A stretch of 64,000 bases of DNA from positions 1 through 64,000 of the forward strand of contig BMTG01000018.1 in NCBI GenBank assembly GCA_014649555.1, in the 5' to 3' direction. Below the pieces are notes generated by a model. The model saw only the letters and a list, made by a program, of their open reading frames with translations, had not been told where the DNA came from and ran no database searches. This document shows, in pieces, positions 1 through 8,585 of the stretch; the first letter of the stretch is position 1; each line of letters starts with the position of its first letter. The DNA is from Streptomyces globisporus. GTDB taxonomy: Bacteria; Actinomycetota; Actinomycetes; Streptomycetales; Streptomycetaceae. Made by a program: the position numbers and the translations under genes.

Positions 1-794
1 AGGCCGTCGCCACCGCCGCGACCGACACCACCGGCCCCCTCCCCACCCCCGAGGACTTCGCCAACATCCCCGGCCTCGGCGTCCAGGGCATCGTCGAGGG
101 CCACGCCGTCCTCGTCGGGCGCGAACAGCTCCTGGCCGAGTGGGAGATCCGTCTTCCCGCTCCCCTCGCCGAGGCGAAGCAGGCAGCGGAGGCCGCCGGG
201 CGCACCGCGATCGCCGTCGCCTGGGACGGCGAGGCGCGGGCGGTGCTGGAGGTCGCCGACGCGGTGAAGGACACGAGCGCCGAGGCCGTCCGCCGGCTCC
301 GCGCCCTCGGGCTGACCCCGATCCTCCTCACCGGCGACAACCGGGCCGTGGCGGAGTCGGTCGCGGCCGAGGTCGGTATCGACGAGGTGTACGCGGAGGT
401 CATGCCGCAGGACAAGGTCGACGTGGTCAAGCGCCTTCAGGCCGAGGGCCGTTCGGTCGCGATGGTCGGGGACGGGGTCAACGACGCAGCCGCCCTCGCC
501 CAGGCCGACCTGGGGCTCGCGATGGGCACCGGCACCGACGCCGCCATCGAGGCCGGGGACCTGACCCTGGTCCGGGGCGACCTCAACGCCGCCGCCGACG
601 CGATCCGCCTCTCCCGCCGCACGCTGTCCACCATCCGCACCAACCTGTTCTGGGCCTTCGCCTACAACGTCGCCGCCCTCCCGCTGGCCGCCGCCGGGCT
701 GCTCAACCCGATGATCGCCGGGGCCGCGATGGCCTTCTCGTCGGTCTTCGTGGTCGGCAACTCCCTGCGGCTGCGCACCTTCAAGGGGGCGTAA
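1..794 (+). CDS. copA: Copper-exporting P1B-type ATPase, C-terminal part (partial at window edge)
   Basis: The gene begins before the window; about 264 residues of its C-terminal part are visible. It should pump Cu(I) out of the cell using ATP. Visible are the end of the nucleotide-binding domain, the TGDN motif of the P-domain, the GDGVNDAAAL hinge motif and the last two membrane helices. These helices carry a YN pair and an MAFSS motif, the arrangement known for copper-selective P1B ATPases. The catalytic DKTGT aspartate lies outside the window. It ends about 90 bp before a convergent oxoprolinase operon. Confidence 0.9.
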   Translation, partial: AVATAATDTTGPLPTPEDFANIPGLGVQGIVEGHAVLVGREQLLAEWEIRLPAPLAEAKQAAEAAGRTAIAVAWDGEARAVLEVADAVKDTSAEAVRRLRALGLTPILLTGDNRAVAESVAAEVGIDEVYAEVMPQDKVDVVKRLQAEGRSVAMVGDGVNDAAALAQADLGLAMGTGTDAAIEAGDLTLVRGDLNAAADAIRLSRRTLSTIRTNLFWAFAYNVAALPLAAAGLLNPMIAGAAMAFSSVFVVGNSLRLRTFKGA

Positions 795-883
795 GGCACG
801 GGGGCGTGAGACACGGAGCATGAGCGCGGCGGGACCCTCCCGGTCCCGCCGCGCTGCTGTGCGGGTACGGATACGCGCCCGGC

Positions 884-1759
884 TCAGGCGCGGACGAAAC
901 GCAGCCGGGTCCCCGGCACCGCCTGCGCCGCCGCGGCGAGGGCCCGTTCGGGGACGACGCCGACGACCGGGTATCCGCCGGTCGTCGGATGGTCGTTGAG
1001 GAAGACGACGGGCCGGCCGTCCGGCGGCACCTGGATCGCGCCCAGCACCATGCCCTCGCTGGGCAGTTCCTCCGTACGGAACCGCTCCAGCGGCGGGCCC
1101 TCCGTACGCAGGCCGATGCGGTTGCTGTGCGGCGAGACCCGGTAGGCGGCGGTGAGGAGCGTACGGAGCGCGGCGTCGGTGAACCAGTCGTGACGGGGCC
1201 CGGGGTGGACCGGGAGCACCAGTTCGGCGGGGGCGCCCGGCCAGGGCACGGGACCGGCGTGCGGCGGCGGTCCGGCCGACGCCGATTCGCCCAGCGGAAG
1301 TTCGTCGCCCGCACTCAGCGGGGCGGGCCCGAGCCCCGAGAGCAGGTCCGCCGAACGGCTGCCCAGCACCGCGTCCGGCACCAGCCCGCCCCCGAACGCC
1401 AGGTAGCTCCGGAGTCCGGTCCCGGCCGGGCCCGCGTCCAGCACCGCGCCCGCGGGCACCCGGACCGGCGCGCCCCACGCCACCGGCCGCCCGTCGACCG
1501 TCACCCGGCAGCCCGCCCCGCCGACGACGGCCACGACGGGCCGGTCCGGGCGGACCGCGCATCCGGTGAGAGTGGTCTCCAGGACGGCGGCGTCGGGCGG
1601 GTTGCCCACCAGCCGGTTGGCCAGCCGGGCGGCAGGCGCGTCCAGCGCCCCGGCCCGCCCGACCCCGAGGTGGGCATGGCCGGGGCGGCCCGCGTCCTGC
1701 ACGGTGGTCAACGCTCCGGGGCGTACGACGTGGAGGTGGTGGCGGGCGACCGGAATCAT
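884..1759 (-). CDS. pxpC: 5-oxoprolinase subunit C (biotin-dependent carboxyltransferase-like, KipA family)
   Basis: This 291-residue protein is one of three subunits of the prokaryotic ATP-dependent 5-oxoprolinase, which opens 5-oxoproline to glutamate. The N-terminal GALTTVQDAGRPG stretch and the following GVGRAGALD are the signature of the KipA/AHS2 family, and the length fits. It is the last gene of pxpA-pxpB-pxpC; its ATG overlaps the stop of pxpB by 4 bp, implying translational coupling. KipA is also known as a partner of the kinase inhibitor KipI in Bacillus, but the complete pxpABC set favours the metabolic role. Confidence 0.9.
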   Translation of the reverse strand: MIPVARHHLHVVRPGALTTVQDAGRPGHAHLGVGRAGALDAPAARLANRLVGNPPDAAVLETTLTGCAVRPDRPVVAVVGGAGCRVTVDGRPVAWGAPVRVPAGAVLDAGPAGTGLRSYLAFGGGLVPDAVLGSRSADLLSGLGPAPLSAGDELPLGESASAGPPPHAGPVPWPGAPAELVLPVHPGPRHDWFTDAALRTLLTAAYRVSPHSNRIGLRTEGPPLERFRTEELPSEGMVLGAIQVPPDGRPVVFLNDHPTTGGYPVVGVVPERALAAAAQAVPGTRLRFVRA

Positions 1760-2553
1760 GTGTCCGCCCGGCTGTCAGCCCGGACGTCGCCCGCGCGGGG
1801 AGCGGGCAGCGCGGCCGCCTTCCCCACATCCACCGGTACGAATCTCACCGGCGTCCCCGGCACCAGCAGCGCCGCCGGTTCCCGGCCCGGATCCCACAGG
1901 GCCCCCGGGTCCGGCATCCGCCCGACGATCTGCCAGCCGCCGGGCGACGGACGCGGGTACACCCCCGTGTAGGGACCGGCGAGGGCCACCGCCCCGGCCG
2001 GGACCCGGGTGCGCGGGGTTGTGCGCCGGGGCACGTGCAACCGCTCGGGCAGCCCGGTGAGATAGCCGAACCCGGGGGCGAACCCGCAGAACGCCACCCG
2101 GAACGCGGTACGGGAGTGCAGGCCGGCCACCTCGTCGGCCCCGACGCCCCAGAGCGCGGCGACCTCGCCGAGATCGGGTCCGTCGTAGATCACGGGGACC
2201 TCCACGGCCTCGCGGTCCTCGCCACGCAGCGGCTCCACCCGCCACGAGCCGAGTTCGCGGGCCAGCCGGTCACGGGCCCCGGGTGTGCGCTCCGCGATCC
2301 CGTCGAGCAGGACGGTACGGGCGGCGGGGACGATGTCGCGTACGGCGGGGAGTTCGCCGCGCTCGCGACGCCGGAGCAGTTCGGCGTGGAAGGCCTCTGC
2401 GTGCTCGCCGTCGGCCAGCTCGACGAGGAGCGCGTGGGGGCCGGCGGGGAGGACGCGCACCTTCCCCGGGCCGCTCGGACCGCCTGCACTTCCTGCACTG
2501 CCCGTACCGCCCGGGCCGGCCACGCGGCCGCCCGTACCACCCGCCCCGCTCAC
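1756..2553 (-). CDS. pxpB: 5-oxoprolinase subunit B (KipI/allophanate hydrolase subunit 1 family)
   Basis: This 265-residue protein is the second subunit of 5-oxoprolinase. The family core is clear: FCGFAPGFGYL, then VPRR, VPAGAVALAG, TGVYP and SPGGWQIVGR. The first 30 residues are a low-complexity Gly/Ala/Pro-rich lead not typical of the family, so an internal start is possible. The GTG start chosen overlaps the pxpA stop by 4 bp (GTGA), the usual coupling geometry. It lies between pxpA and pxpC in one transcription unit. Confidence 0.9.
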   Translation of the reverse strand: MSGAGGTGGRVAGPGGTGSAGSAGGPSGPGKVRVLPAGPHALLVELADGEHAEAFHAELLRRRERGELPAVRDIVPAARTVLLDGIAERTPGARDRLARELGSWRVEPLRGEDREAVEVPVIYDGPDLGEVAALWGVGADEVAGLHSRTAFRVAFCGFAPGFGYLTGLPERLHVPRRTTPRTRVPAGAVALAGPYTGVYPRPSPGGWQIVGRMPDPGALWDPGREPAALLVPGTPVRFVPVDVGKAAALPAPRAGDVRADSRADT

Positions 2554-3299
2554 ACGAACGCCCTTACCGTGACGCCCGCTTCCTCCAGTGCGGTCCGCAC
2601 CCGGCGGGCGAGGGCCGCCGCGCCCGGGGTGTCCCCGTGGACGCAGAGCGAGCGCGCCGAGACCGGTATCCGGCTGCCGTCCGCCCCGGTCACCGCCCGC
2701 TCGACGGCCATCCCGACGCTCCGGCGTACGACGTCGTCCGGGTCGTGCACCACCGCGCCCGGCTCGCCGCGCGGTACGAGGGCGCCCTGCGGGGTGTACG
2801 CGCGGTCGGCGAAGGCCTCCTCCACGGCGGGCAGTCCGGCCCCGGCCGCGTGGGCGAGCAGCCGGGATCCGGGCAGCCCGAGCACGGCCAGGCCGCCGCC
2901 CGCGAGCCGGACGCCCGCGACGACGGCGGCGGCCTGGTCGTCGTCCCAGACGGCCCGGTTGTAGAGCGCGCCGTGCGGTTTGACGTAACTGACGGTGGAT
3001 CCGGCGGCCTCGGCGAAGACCCGCAACGCGCCTATCTGGTAGGCGATCTCGGCGGTCAGCTCGGCGGGCGGCACGTCCATCGACCGCCGCCCGAACCCGG
3101 CCAGGTCCCGGTAGGAGACCTGCGCCCCGATCCGTACCCCGCCGGCCGCCGCGGCGTCGCAGACCCGCCGCATGACGGAGGCGTCGCCCGCGTGGAAGCC
3201 GCAGGCCACGTTGGCGCTCGTGACACAGGCGAGGAGCGCGTCGTCGTCGGTCAGGGTCCAGGTGCCGAAGCCCTCGCCGAGGTCGGCGTTGAGATCCAT
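2550..3299 (-). CDS. pxpA: 5-oxoprolinase subunit A (LamB/YcsF family)
   Basis: This 249-residue protein begins MDLNADLGEGFG, the defining start of LamB/YcsF proteins. It continues with SANVACGFHAGD and YVKPHGALYN, both family hallmarks with likely metal or substrate ligands. With PxpB and PxpC it forms the ATP-dependent 5-oxoprolinase. It is the first gene of the operon. A second in-frame ATG lies directly upstream at 3302; neither has a strong ribosome binding site. The divergent HD-domain gene starts 130 bp away, so the region between holds both promoters. Confidence 0.92.
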   Translation of the reverse strand: MDLNADLGEGFGTWTLTDDDALLACVTSANVACGFHAGDASVMRRVCDAAAAGGVRIGAQVSYRDLAGFGRRSMDVPPAELTAEIAYQIGALRVFAEAAGSTVSYVKPHGALYNRAVWDDDQAAAVVAGVRLAGGGLAVLGLPGSRLLAHAAGAGLPAVEEAFADRAYTPQGALVPRGEPGAVVHDPDDVVRRSVGMAVERAVTGADGSRIPVSARSLCVHGDTPGAAALARRVRTALEEAGVTVRAFV

Positions 3300-3415
3300 C
3301 ATCACGGGCGCACGGTAGGGCGGGTCCCGGCCGGGCGACAAGGGGCGGTCCGGTGGGCGGAACCCCTCGTACCCCCTCGCGCCCCTCACGCCCCTCCGCC
3401 CGAGCCCGTACGTCC

Positions 3416-3421
3416 TAGAGT
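3416..3421 (+). promoter_or_regulatory. -10 box of a probable leaderless transcript
   Basis: TAGAGT lies 7 nt before the ATG of the HD-domain gene and there is no ribosome binding site. Such TANNNT-N6/7-ATG spacing is typical of leaderless genes in Streptomyces. Two other genes here have a 7-nt gap (12335, 57300) and one has a 6-nt gap (39091). No clear -35 element is seen. Confidence 0.45.
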
Positions 3422-3428
3422 CGCCCCC

Positions 3429-4148
3429 ATGACGGACCACCACAGCCCCCACCCGCCCCACGGCTCCGACAGCTCCGGCAGCTCCGGCAGCTCCGGCACC
3501 GAGGCCGGTCTCCGGGACCGCTGGCACGACACGCTGGTGGCCGCGCGCGCCGGGGCGGCAGGACCCGATCCGCTGCCGTACGCCGAGAACCTCCTCGCCC
3601 GCTGGGCCGAACCGCAGCGCCGGTACCACACGACCGCCCACCTGAGCACGGTCCTGGACCGGGTCGACGCGCTGGCCGGCCACGCCGACGACGTCCACGC
3701 GGTGCGCCTCGCCGCCTGGTTCCACGACGCGGTGTACCGGCCCGACCGGAGCGAGAACGAGGAGCGCAGCGCCGCCCTCGCCGAGCGCGCGCTGCCCGAG
3801 GCGGGGGTGCCGGACGCGGTGACGGAGGAGGTCGCCCGGCTGGTCCGGCTCACCGTCACGCACGACCCGGCCGACGGCGACCGCAACGGCGAGGTGCTGT
3901 GCGACGCCGACCTGGCGATCCTGGCGGGCGGCCCGCAGGAGTACGGGGCGTACGCGGCCCAGGTCCGGGAGGAGTACGGCTTCGTCCCGGACGAGGCGTT
4001 CCGGGCGGGCCGGGCGGCGGTCCTGCGGCAACTCCTCGATCTGCCCCGGCTGTTCCGTACGCCGTACGGCGCGGCGGAGTGGGAGGCGCGGGCCCGGCAC
4101 AACCTGGCGACGGAACTGGAGCTGCTGGCCTCGTCCGGCACCGGCTGA
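3429..4148 (+). CDS. HD-domain metal-dependent phosphohydrolase-like protein
   Basis: This 239-residue protein resembles the predicted HD superfamily hydrolases found singly in many actinobacteria. HTTAHL (about residues 66-71), WFHDAVY (about 97-103) and a later CDADLAIL supply His and Asp metal ligands of the HD fold. The N-terminus carries a short Ser/Gly repeat (SSGSSGSSG) that looks like a linker. The substrate is unknown. It stands alone, divergent from pxpA, and appears to be read from a leaderless transcript. The fold is secure; the reaction is not. Confidence 0.8.
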   Translation: MTDHHSPHPPHGSDSSGSSGSSGTEAGLRDRWHDTLVAARAGAAGPDPLPYAENLLARWAEPQRRYHTTAHLSTVLDRVDALAGHADDVHAVRLAAWFHDAVYRPDRSENEERSAALAERALPEAGVPDAVTEEVARLVRLTVTHDPADGDRNGEVLCDADLAILAGGPQEYGAYAAQVREEYGFVPDEAFRAGRAAVLRQLLDLPRLFRTPYGAAEWEARARHNLATELELLASSGTG

Positions 4149-4329
4149 CCGCGTGCGGGACGTCCCGCCCCGTAAATGTTCCGGTTCGTTCACGGTGTCG
4201 TCCCGGTCACGCCCTCGCCCGACCGGTGGGGCCCGTCGACCGCTAACGTCTCACATCGCAGATGCACACACTCTGCAAAGGCAGCCCGTTCATCTTTCCG
4301 CTCAGACAACTCCACGGGGGTAAGGCGAA

Positions 4330-5565
4330 ATGTCCAAGGGACTCGGCACGACGGTCGGCAGAACTTCCCGGCGGCGAATGCTGCGGCTGGCCGGGGGCGG
4401 TCTCACGATGGCGGTGCTCGGAGCCGGCCTGACCGGCTGTGAGGACGAGCTCGCGACCGGCGGCGAGGGCAGCACGCCGCCGCCGCGCAGTGACTCCCCC
4501 GAGAACGGCAAGGGGGGCAAGGACGGCGGGGCCCCCGCGCCGCTGTGGACGAAGTCGGTCCCGGCGCAGACGTACGGGGACAACGACGAGCTGGTGACCG
4601 TGGACGGTGTGGTCATCGCGAGCGGCGATCCGCTGGCCGCGCTCGACGGCGCGAGCGGCAAGGAGCGGTGGTCGCTGCCCGGCGGCGCGGTGCCCGGTGC
4701 GCCGCTGCTGCTCGGCAACGGCACGCTGTACCTGGCCAGCGGTCAGTACGACGGCAACGTCATCGGTTACGTACCGGGGTCCGGCAAGGAGACCTGGCGC
4801 AGCCACCTCGGCAAGGAGTACCGGCAGCCCAGGCCGATCGCGGTGGACAGGGAGCAGGTGTACGTCATCGCCGAGATCCTGGAGGCCGACGGCTCGTCCC
4901 GCACCAACGTGATCGCCGCGCTGAACAGCACCACGGGCAAGGTCGCCTGGAAGGAACAGCGCGACCTCGGCACCCAGCAGAACGGCATCCACGCCGCCGT
5001 GCAGGGCCGCCATCTCGTCTACACCGACTTCAAGAACAACCTCACGGTCCGCGACACCGCCACCGGCAGGCAGGTGTGGACGCAGAAGACGACGAAGACG
5101 AGTTACGGGCCGTTCGTCGTCCACCAGGATCTGGTGATCGTCCCGCAGGGGCAGCGGCTCCAGGCTTTCGCGCTGTCCGACGGGGCCGAGAAGTGGTCCG
5201 TGGAGGCAGAGGAGTTCGCCCTGTTCCGCGAGCCGAGTCTCGTGGAGGACGTGCTGTACATCGCGGACAGCGGTCGCACGCTGTGGGCTCTCCAGCCGGG
5301 TACGGGGAAGAAGGTCTGGCAGTCCACGGCCCTGAAGGACGCGAGCGCGCAGGTGCCCCGGCAGTTCGTCACGGCGGGCGGCACCCTCTACGCGGCCACC
5401 GACCTGGACCCGCAGGGCGGGGTCCACGCCTTCGACGCGAAGACGGGCGGGCTGCGCTGGACGTTCAACGACAAGTCCGGCGACCACCACGCCTGGCTGG
5501 TCGCCACCGACGGGAAGCGCGTCTACGCCCTGCACGGCAAGAAGCTGCACGCGCTGCCCGTGTGA
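4330..5565 (+). CDS. PQQ-binding-like beta-propeller lipoprotein
   Basis: This 411-residue protein has a twin-arginine-like start (RRRMLRLAGGG), a hydrophobic stretch and a lipobox ending in LTGC at about residue 37. It is therefore probably exported and lipid-anchored. After a Gly/Ser/Pro linker come repeated W-x3 blades such as ALDGASGKERWSLPGG and ALNSTTGKVAWKEQ, typical of the eight-bladed PQQ-like propeller. No dehydrogenase motifs are seen, so it may be a scaffold or sensor rather than a quinoprotein enzyme. It is monocistronic and shares no operon with the MFS gene 90 bp downstream. Confidence 0.85.
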   Translation: MSKGLGTTVGRTSRRRMLRLAGGGLTMAVLGAGLTGCEDELATGGEGSTPPPRSDSPENGKGGKDGGAPAPLWTKSVPAQTYGDNDELVTVDGVVIASGDPLAALDGASGKERWSLPGGAVPGAPLLLGNGTLYLASGQYDGNVIGYVPGSGKETWRSHLGKEYRQPRPIAVDREQVYVIAEILEADGSSRTNVIAALNSTTGKVAWKEQRDLGTQQNGIHAAVQGRHLVYTDFKNNLTVRDTATGRQVWTQKTTKTSYGPFVVHQDLVIVPQGQRLQAFALSDGAEKWSVEAEEFALFREPSLVEDVLYIADSGRTLWALQPGTGKKVWQSTALKDASAQVPRQFVTAGGTLYAATDLDPQGGVHAFDAKTGGLRWTFNDKSGDHHAWLVATDGKRVYALHGKKLHALPV

Positions 5566-5655
5566 CACGTGACTTACGTGACAGGGGTGTGAACAGGCGG
5601 GCCCTCCTCCCGGCGCCGGGGAATGCGGATGCGTTCTCCGGCGTTGGGACGAGTC

Positions 5656-6930
5656 ATGCCCGACTCTCCCTCCCGCCGCGCACCCATGCCCCTGGCCGTA
5701 TACATTCTCGGCCTCTCGGTCTTCGCACTCGGCACCAGCGAGTTCATGCTGTCGGGCCTGCTCCCGCCGATCGCCGACGACATGAACGTGTCGATCCCGC
5801 AGGCCGGGCTCCTCATATCCGCGTTCGCCATCGGCATGGTGGTCGGCGCCCCGCTGCTCGCCGTCGCCACGCTGCGGCTGCCGCGCCGCACCACCCTCAT
5901 CGCGCTGATCTCGGTGTTCGGCCTGGGCCAGATCGCCGGTGCGCTGGCTCCGACGTACGAGATCCTCTTCGCCTCCCGCATCGTGAGCGCGCTGGCCTGC
6001 GCGGGTTTCTGGGCGGTCGGCGCGGCCGTGGCCATCGCGATGGTCCCGGTGAACCAGCGGGCCCGCGCGATGGCCGTGATGATCGGCGGCCTGTCCGTCG
6101 CCAACGTGCTGGGCGTGCCGCTGGGGGCGTTCCTCGGTGAGCACCTCGGCTGGCGGTCGGCGTTCTGGGCGGTGGGCGCGGCCTCGGCGGTGGCCCTGGT
6201 CGGTGTGGTCACGCGCATCCCGCGCATCCCGCTGCCGGAGAAGAAGCCCGAGCTGAAGCGGGAGCTGACGATCTACCGGGACCGGCAGGTCTGGCTGGCC
6301 ATCGTGATCACCGCGCTCGCGGCGGGCGGGGTGTTCTGCGCGTTCAGCTATCTGGCGCCGCTGCTGACGGACGTGGCGGGCCTCGACTCGGGGTGGGTGC
6401 CGTGGATCCTCGGCCTGTTCGGGGCGGGCGCGCTGATCGGCACGATGATCGGCGGCCGGGTCGCGGACGCGCACCTCTTCGGGGTGCTGCTGAGCGGGAT
6501 CACGGCGTCCACGGTGTTCCTGGTGGCGCTGGCCCTGTTCGCCTCCAGCCAGGTGGCGGTGATCGCGCTGTCCTTCCTGCTGGGCCTGTCCGCCTTCTTC
6601 ACCGCCCCCGCGCTGAACGCCCGGATGTTCAACGTGGCCGGGGCAGCCCCGACGCTGGCCGGGGCCACCACGACGGCGGCGTTCAACCTGGGCAACACGA
6701 GCGGCCCGTGGCTCGGCGGCACGGTGATCGACCTGGACTTCGGCTTCGCCTCCACGGCCTGGGCGGGCGCGGCGATGACGGCCCTGGCCCTGGCGGCGGT
6801 GGGCGTGGCGCTGCGCCTCCAGCGCGGCGGTGGGACCGGCGGGTCGCGTTCGCGGCTCATCGCGAAGAGCGCGGCGGCTCGCGCCGGGCGCCCGGCGCGA
6901 GCCGATTCCGTCCCGTCGACGGGCGCGTGA
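5656..6930 (+). CDS. MFS drug exporter, Cmx/CmrA chloramphenicol-efflux type
   Basis: This 424-residue inner-membrane transporter has twelve predicted helices. Its opening LAVYILGLSVFALGTSEFM and the following GLLPPIADDM match the DHA1 exporters of the Cmx/CmrA/AraJ group. The chosen ATG is preceded by GGGA at a proper distance; an ATG 33 bp upstream (5623) is possible. The C-terminal tail after the last helix is basic and Ala/Arg-rich. Substrate specificity cannot be read from the sequence; chloramphenicol resistance in the family is a precedent, not evidence here. Confidence 0.85.
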   Translation: MPDSPSRRAPMPLAVYILGLSVFALGTSEFMLSGLLPPIADDMNVSIPQAGLLISAFAIGMVVGAPLLAVATLRLPRRTTLIALISVFGLGQIAGALAPTYEILFASRIVSALACAGFWAVGAAVAIAMVPVNQRARAMAVMIGGLSVANVLGVPLGAFLGEHLGWRSAFWAVGAASAVALVGVVTRIPRIPLPEKKPELKRELTIYRDRQVWLAIVITALAAGGVFCAFSYLAPLLTDVAGLDSGWVPWILGLFGAGALIGTMIGGRVADAHLFGVLLSGITASTVFLVALALFASSQVAVIALSFLLGLSAFFTAPALNARMFNVAGAAPTLAGATTTAAFNLGNTSGPWLGGTVIDLDFGFASTAWAGAAMTALALAAVGVALRLQRGGGTGGSRSRLIAKSAAARAGRPARADSVPSTGA

Positions 6931-7013
6931 CTCCGTAGCCCCGGGCCCACCCGACGGCTTTCGGCCGCCGCCCGGCCGATAGCCGTCGGGTCGCCGAACA
7001 GCAGCCGAAAAAG

Positions 7014-7033
7014 TCACTACCGACCAGTAGTGA
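7014..7033. promoter_or_regulatory. Perfect inverted repeat, operator candidate
   Basis: TCACTAC-CGACCA-GTAGTGA is a 7-bp perfect inverted repeat with a 6-bp spacer. It lies about 97 bp upstream of the HAD phosphatase gene and 84 bp after the MFS gene. Its size suits a dimeric repressor. No dedicated regulator gene is adjacent. Confidence 0.4.
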
Positions 7034-7129
7034 GACGGCCACCCGCCCTTCATCATTGAGCGCGAGCATGACAACCCGTCGTCCGACCGGCGCACGGGTC
7101 ATCGGCAGGTTTCCCACCCAGGAGTCCTC

Positions 7130-7789
7130 ATGCATGCAGGCGCCACCGTCCAGCGCACCGCCGCGACGCTGACCGCGACGCTCGCCCTCGTCGCGATCCC
7201 CGTCACCTCGGCGGGAGCGACGGAGATGACGGCCCCGGCCCGCACCGCCCCCGCGACCGCCCCCGCGGTCCCCGCCGCCACCCTCGCCGCGGACGTCGAC
7301 TACGCCGCCTGGCGGCGGGACGTCGCGGCGGTCGTCGCCGAGGCGCGCCCCTGGATCGAGGCCCGGACGGAGAACGCCGGGAGCGAGAAGCAGGCGATCG
7401 TCCTCGACATCGACAACACCGCGCTGGAGACGCACTTCCACCCGCTCTGGAAGCTGCCGACCCCCGCCGTGGGCGATGTCCGCGAACTGGCCCGCTACGC
7501 CGACGCGCGCGGCGCGGCCGTCTTCTTCGTCACCGCCCGGCCGGGCATCATCCACTCCCTCACGGACTGGAACCTGAAGAAGGCCGGCTACCCGGTCGAC
7601 GGCCTCCGCGTACGCAGCCTGCCCGACCTCTTCGAGGAGGTCAGCGCCTACAAGACCGAGCAGCGGGCGGAGATCGAGGCGAAGGGCTACAAGATCATCG
7701 CCAATATCGGGAACAACACCACCGACCTCGTCGGCGGCCACGCCGAACGCGGCTTCAAGCTCCCGGACTACGACGGCGCGCTCTCCTAG
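7130..7789 (+). CDS. Secreted HAD-family acid phosphatase (class B-like)
   Basis: This 219-residue protein has an N-terminal signal peptide with a hydrophobic core (ATLTATLALVAIPVTSAGA), so it is probably exported. The HAD phosphatase motifs follow in order: IVLDIDNTALETH (motif I, both Asp present), FFVTARPG (motif II) and NIGNNTTDL (motif IV). This matches the plant-type/class B acid phosphatase-like subfamily IIIB, which cleaves phosphomonoesters outside the cell. A GGAG ribosome binding site sits 5 nt before the ATG. It converges with the DUF4031 pair, with 9 bp between stops. Confidence 0.88.
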   Translation: MHAGATVQRTAATLTATLALVAIPVTSAGATEMTAPARTAPATAPAVPAATLAADVDYAAWRRDVAAVVAEARPWIEARTENAGSEKQAIVLDIDNTALETHFHPLWKLPTPAVGDVRELARYADARGAAVFFVTARPGIIHSLTDWNLKKAGYPVDGLRVRSLPDLFEEVSAYKTEQRAEIEAKGYKIIANIGNNTTDLVGGHAERGFKLPDYDGALS

Positions 7790-7798
7790 GACCTCTCG

Positions 7799-8089
7799 TC
7801 AGGGGCCGGGCGGGCGCCCCGCAGGCGCGGGCCGCCCCTTCGGCCTCCGCAGTCCGGCGGCCGTGAGCCGCCGGACCAGCTCCTTCGAGCCGACCTCGCG
7901 CGCCCCGGCCCGCACCGCGTCCGCGTAGTGCGCCTGGGGTACGTCGTAGTGGTCGCGCTCGAAGGCGCGCGGCGGGCAGCCGATCGCAGCCGCGAAGGCG
8001 TGCAGTTCCTCGAACGAGACATCGCTGACCAGGTGTGACCAGAGGCGGCCGTGTCCGGGCCAGGTGGGCGGGTCGATGTAGAGCGTCAC
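7799..8089 (-). CDS. DUF4031 domain protein
   Basis: This 96-residue protein starts at a GTG with TLYIDPPTWPGHGRLWSHL and continues with HYDVPQAHY, the two blocks that define DUF4031. The family occurs widely in actinobacteria and phages without a known reaction; the conserved D, H and W residues suggest a small enzyme or nucleic-acid-binding role. The start overlaps the stop of the upstream gene by 4 bp (GTGA), so the two are translated together. Confidence 0.8.
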   Translation of the reverse strand: MTLYIDPPTWPGHGRLWSHLVSDVSFEELHAFAAAIGCPPRAFERDHYDVPQAHYADAVRAGAREVGSKELVRRLTAAGLRRPKGRPAPAGRPPGP

Positions 8090-8457
8090 CGCCGCAGCAC
8101 CTCGCCCAGCGCCCCGACCGGCGCCACCGCCACGGCCGCCTTGGCGCAGACCCAGTGCGGGTCGGGCCCGAGCTCCGGCTCGACGCCCAGGGCGTGCGGC
8201 TCGTCCTCCGGCGAACACGCGGGGCACAGCGGCCACCGCCCGTACCGCTCCAGCAGCGCGTCCTGGACGTCCTGGGCGACCAGCCCCGCGACGAACTCCG
8301 CGCCCTCGGGCCACTGCTCCACCCACCACCGCCGGTGCGTCACCGCGTCCTCGACCAGCGAGACGATGTCCGCCTCCGCGACGTCGGCCGCCGCCAGATC
8401 GGCCATGACGAGGGCGCGGGCGGTGTGCAGGGACTGCTCCAGGGCGTTCAACTCCAT
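8086..8457 (-). CDS. Hypothetical protein paired with DUF4031
   Basis: This 123-residue acidic protein opens with a likely helical segment (ALEQSLHTARALVMADLAAAD). It has a C-P-x-C pair in WPLCPACSPEDEPHAL that may hold a metal, though only two cysteines are in the knuckle and a third lies near the C-terminus. No family is recognised. It is the first gene of a two-gene operon with the DUF4031 protein and diverges from the RpiR regulator. Confidence 0.65.
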   Translation of the reverse strand: MELNALEQSLHTARALVMADLAAADVAEADIVSLVEDAVTHRRWWVEQWPEGAEFVAGLVAQDVQDALLERYGRWPLCPACSPEDEPHALGVEPELGPDPHWVCAKAAVAVAPVGALGEVLRR

Positions 8458-8567
8458 GCACCCATTGTGCGCCCGCGCGCAAACGGCTCATCCGAAGATC
8501 GCGCCGCAACCCGCGCTGAAGAGCCCGCCAGAGGTAGGGACCAAAGGGGGTTGACGGACCCGGAGGT

Positions 8568-8582
8568 TGAAAATATCTTTCA
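8568..8582. promoter_or_regulatory. RpiR operator candidate, copy 1
   Basis: TGAAAATATCTTTCA lies directly in front of the RpiR start codon. The TGAAA...TTTCA arms and AT-rich core stand out in this GC-rich DNA and resemble known RpiR-family operators. A second copy lies 31 bp downstream in the opposite orientation; 13 of 15 positions agree. Confidence 0.55.
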
Positions 8583-8585
8583 GAT

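Noticed and set aside
4243..7095. Very long minus-strand open frame opposite the PQQ lipoprotein and MFS genes
   Set aside because: Low-complexity Arg/Gly/His-rich translation, antisense to two well-supported genes; a product of high GC content.
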